This document shows, piece after piece, positions 5,849 through 6,266 of a stretch of 6,266 nt of DNA (position 1 is the stretch's first letter; each line of letters begins with the position of its first letter). The position numbers and the translations under genes were made by a program. The stretch lies in NCBI GenBank assembly GCA_029244465.1, contig JAQWQN010000239.1:1-6266 (forward strand), read 5' to 3'. The notes beneath the pieces were generated by a model. The model did no database searches, was not told where the DNA came from, and saw nothing but the letters and a program-made list of their open reading frames with translations. The stretch comes from Pseudomonadales bacterium (GTDB lineage Bacteria > Pseudomonadota > Gammaproteobacteria > Pseudomonadales > Azotimanducaceae).

Positions 5849-6266
5849 ATGACTACAAATCGAATGCGACCATTTATCGCCTGGCACGCTCTGCGTCGGT
5901 TGATTGCTGATCCGGAACAAACTCACGAGGTCTTTGCGGTCATTCGCGCACTTTCAGGACCCGCTCTAGAAAAAGGGCTAGCCCGCTTTCGACAGACCGA
6001 ACCCGGTCAACGCGTACTCGCCGAAAAGATCGAACTTCTAGACACCCTTCTCGATCAAACGGCGCTCAGTACATTACCGCAATCAAGCCTTGGCCGACAC
6101 TACTTATCCTTCGTTGGCCGCGAGAACATCAACGCAGATGGCTTAGTTGAAGCGAGCAAAGAGGACGGTCAATTCAACCATCTGCAGGGCGATTTGATGC
6201 GCTTTGGCACCCGCCAGCGAGACATGCATGACCTATGGCATACACTCACCGAATATGGTCGCGATG
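5849..6266 (+). CDS. COQ4-family protein, 5' part only
   Basis: An open frame starts at ATG 5849 and is cut by the window edge after 139 codons. A weak AGAG (5840-5843) lies five bases upstream; a second ATG at 5864 is possible. The recognisable part is LMRFGTRQRDMHDLWHTLTE (116-135) followed by YGRD. This is the COQ4 signature HDLWH, whose His127, Asp128 and His131 are the family's metal-ligand HDxxH. The expected downstream Glu ligand falls outside the window. COQ4 proteins take part in ubiquinone biosynthesis, and eukaryotic COQ4 is linked to modification of the ring C1. Bacterial homologues are less studied. The usual family has TGYGRD where this protein has TEYGRD. The gene is divergent from the TetR-GST pair and has a good promoter overlapped by a palindrome, so it is probably repressible, which is odd for a housekeeping quinone enzyme. 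The family call is good; the role is not established. Confidence 0.82.
   Translation, partial: MTTNRMRPFIAWHALRRLIADPEQTHEVFAVIRALSGPALEKGLARFRQTEPGQRVLAEKIELLDTLLDQTALSTLPQSSLGRHYLSFVGRENINADGLVEASKEDGQFNHLQGDLMRFGTRQRDMHDLWHTLTEYGRD

Overview
The window looks like a piece of chromosome from a Gram-negative, ubiquinone-using proteobacterium. A free-living, probably marine gammaproteobacterium is my best guess. The grounds are a Sec signal peptide on a tannase-type esterase, clear Shine-Dalgarno sequences, a COQ4-family gene, moderate GC, and a mix of TetR, GST, crotonase and luciferase-like genes typical of catabolic accessory regions. No genus can be named from this sequence. There are no RNA genes, CRISPR arrays, insertion sequences or phage genes.

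Layout, left to right. Positions 1-130 are a leader region. A secreted tannase/feruloyl-esterase family hydrolase follows at 131-1693 (+). The 519 bases at 1694-2212 contain no intact gene, but they hold the decayed remains of an epoxide-hydrolase-like alpha/beta hydrolase, readable in two frames with two nonsense codons, a frameshift and a large internal deletion. Next come a crotonase-fold protein (2213-3043), a luciferase-like (LLM) flavin/F420-type oxidoreductase 22 bases later (3066-4103), and a 49-residue very acidic protein of unknown function (4207-4356), preceded by hairpins. A long two-way terminator (4375-4428) separates these + strand genes from a convergent - strand unit. That unit is a TetR-family regulator (5096-5710) followed by a glutathione S-transferase (4439-5077). 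Divergent from it, a COQ4-family gene starts at 5849 and runs off the right edge.

Regulation is clearest at the right end. A 26-bp near-perfect palindrome (5788-5813) overlaps the -35 box of a good sigma-70-like promoter that reads into the COQ4-like gene. This is the arrangement expected for repression by the adjacent TetR protein. A repeated half-site (5830-5838) coincides with a possible -35 box for the opposite strand.

The crotonase-LLM pair looks like part of a CoA-ester degradation route and the tannase like an ester-cleaving entry enzyme, but no substrate can be read from the sequence. The points most worth following are the hydrolase pseudogene, the crotonase that lacks both classical catalytic glutamates, the acidic mini-protein with its structured leader, and the TetR/GST/COQ4 module with its operator.
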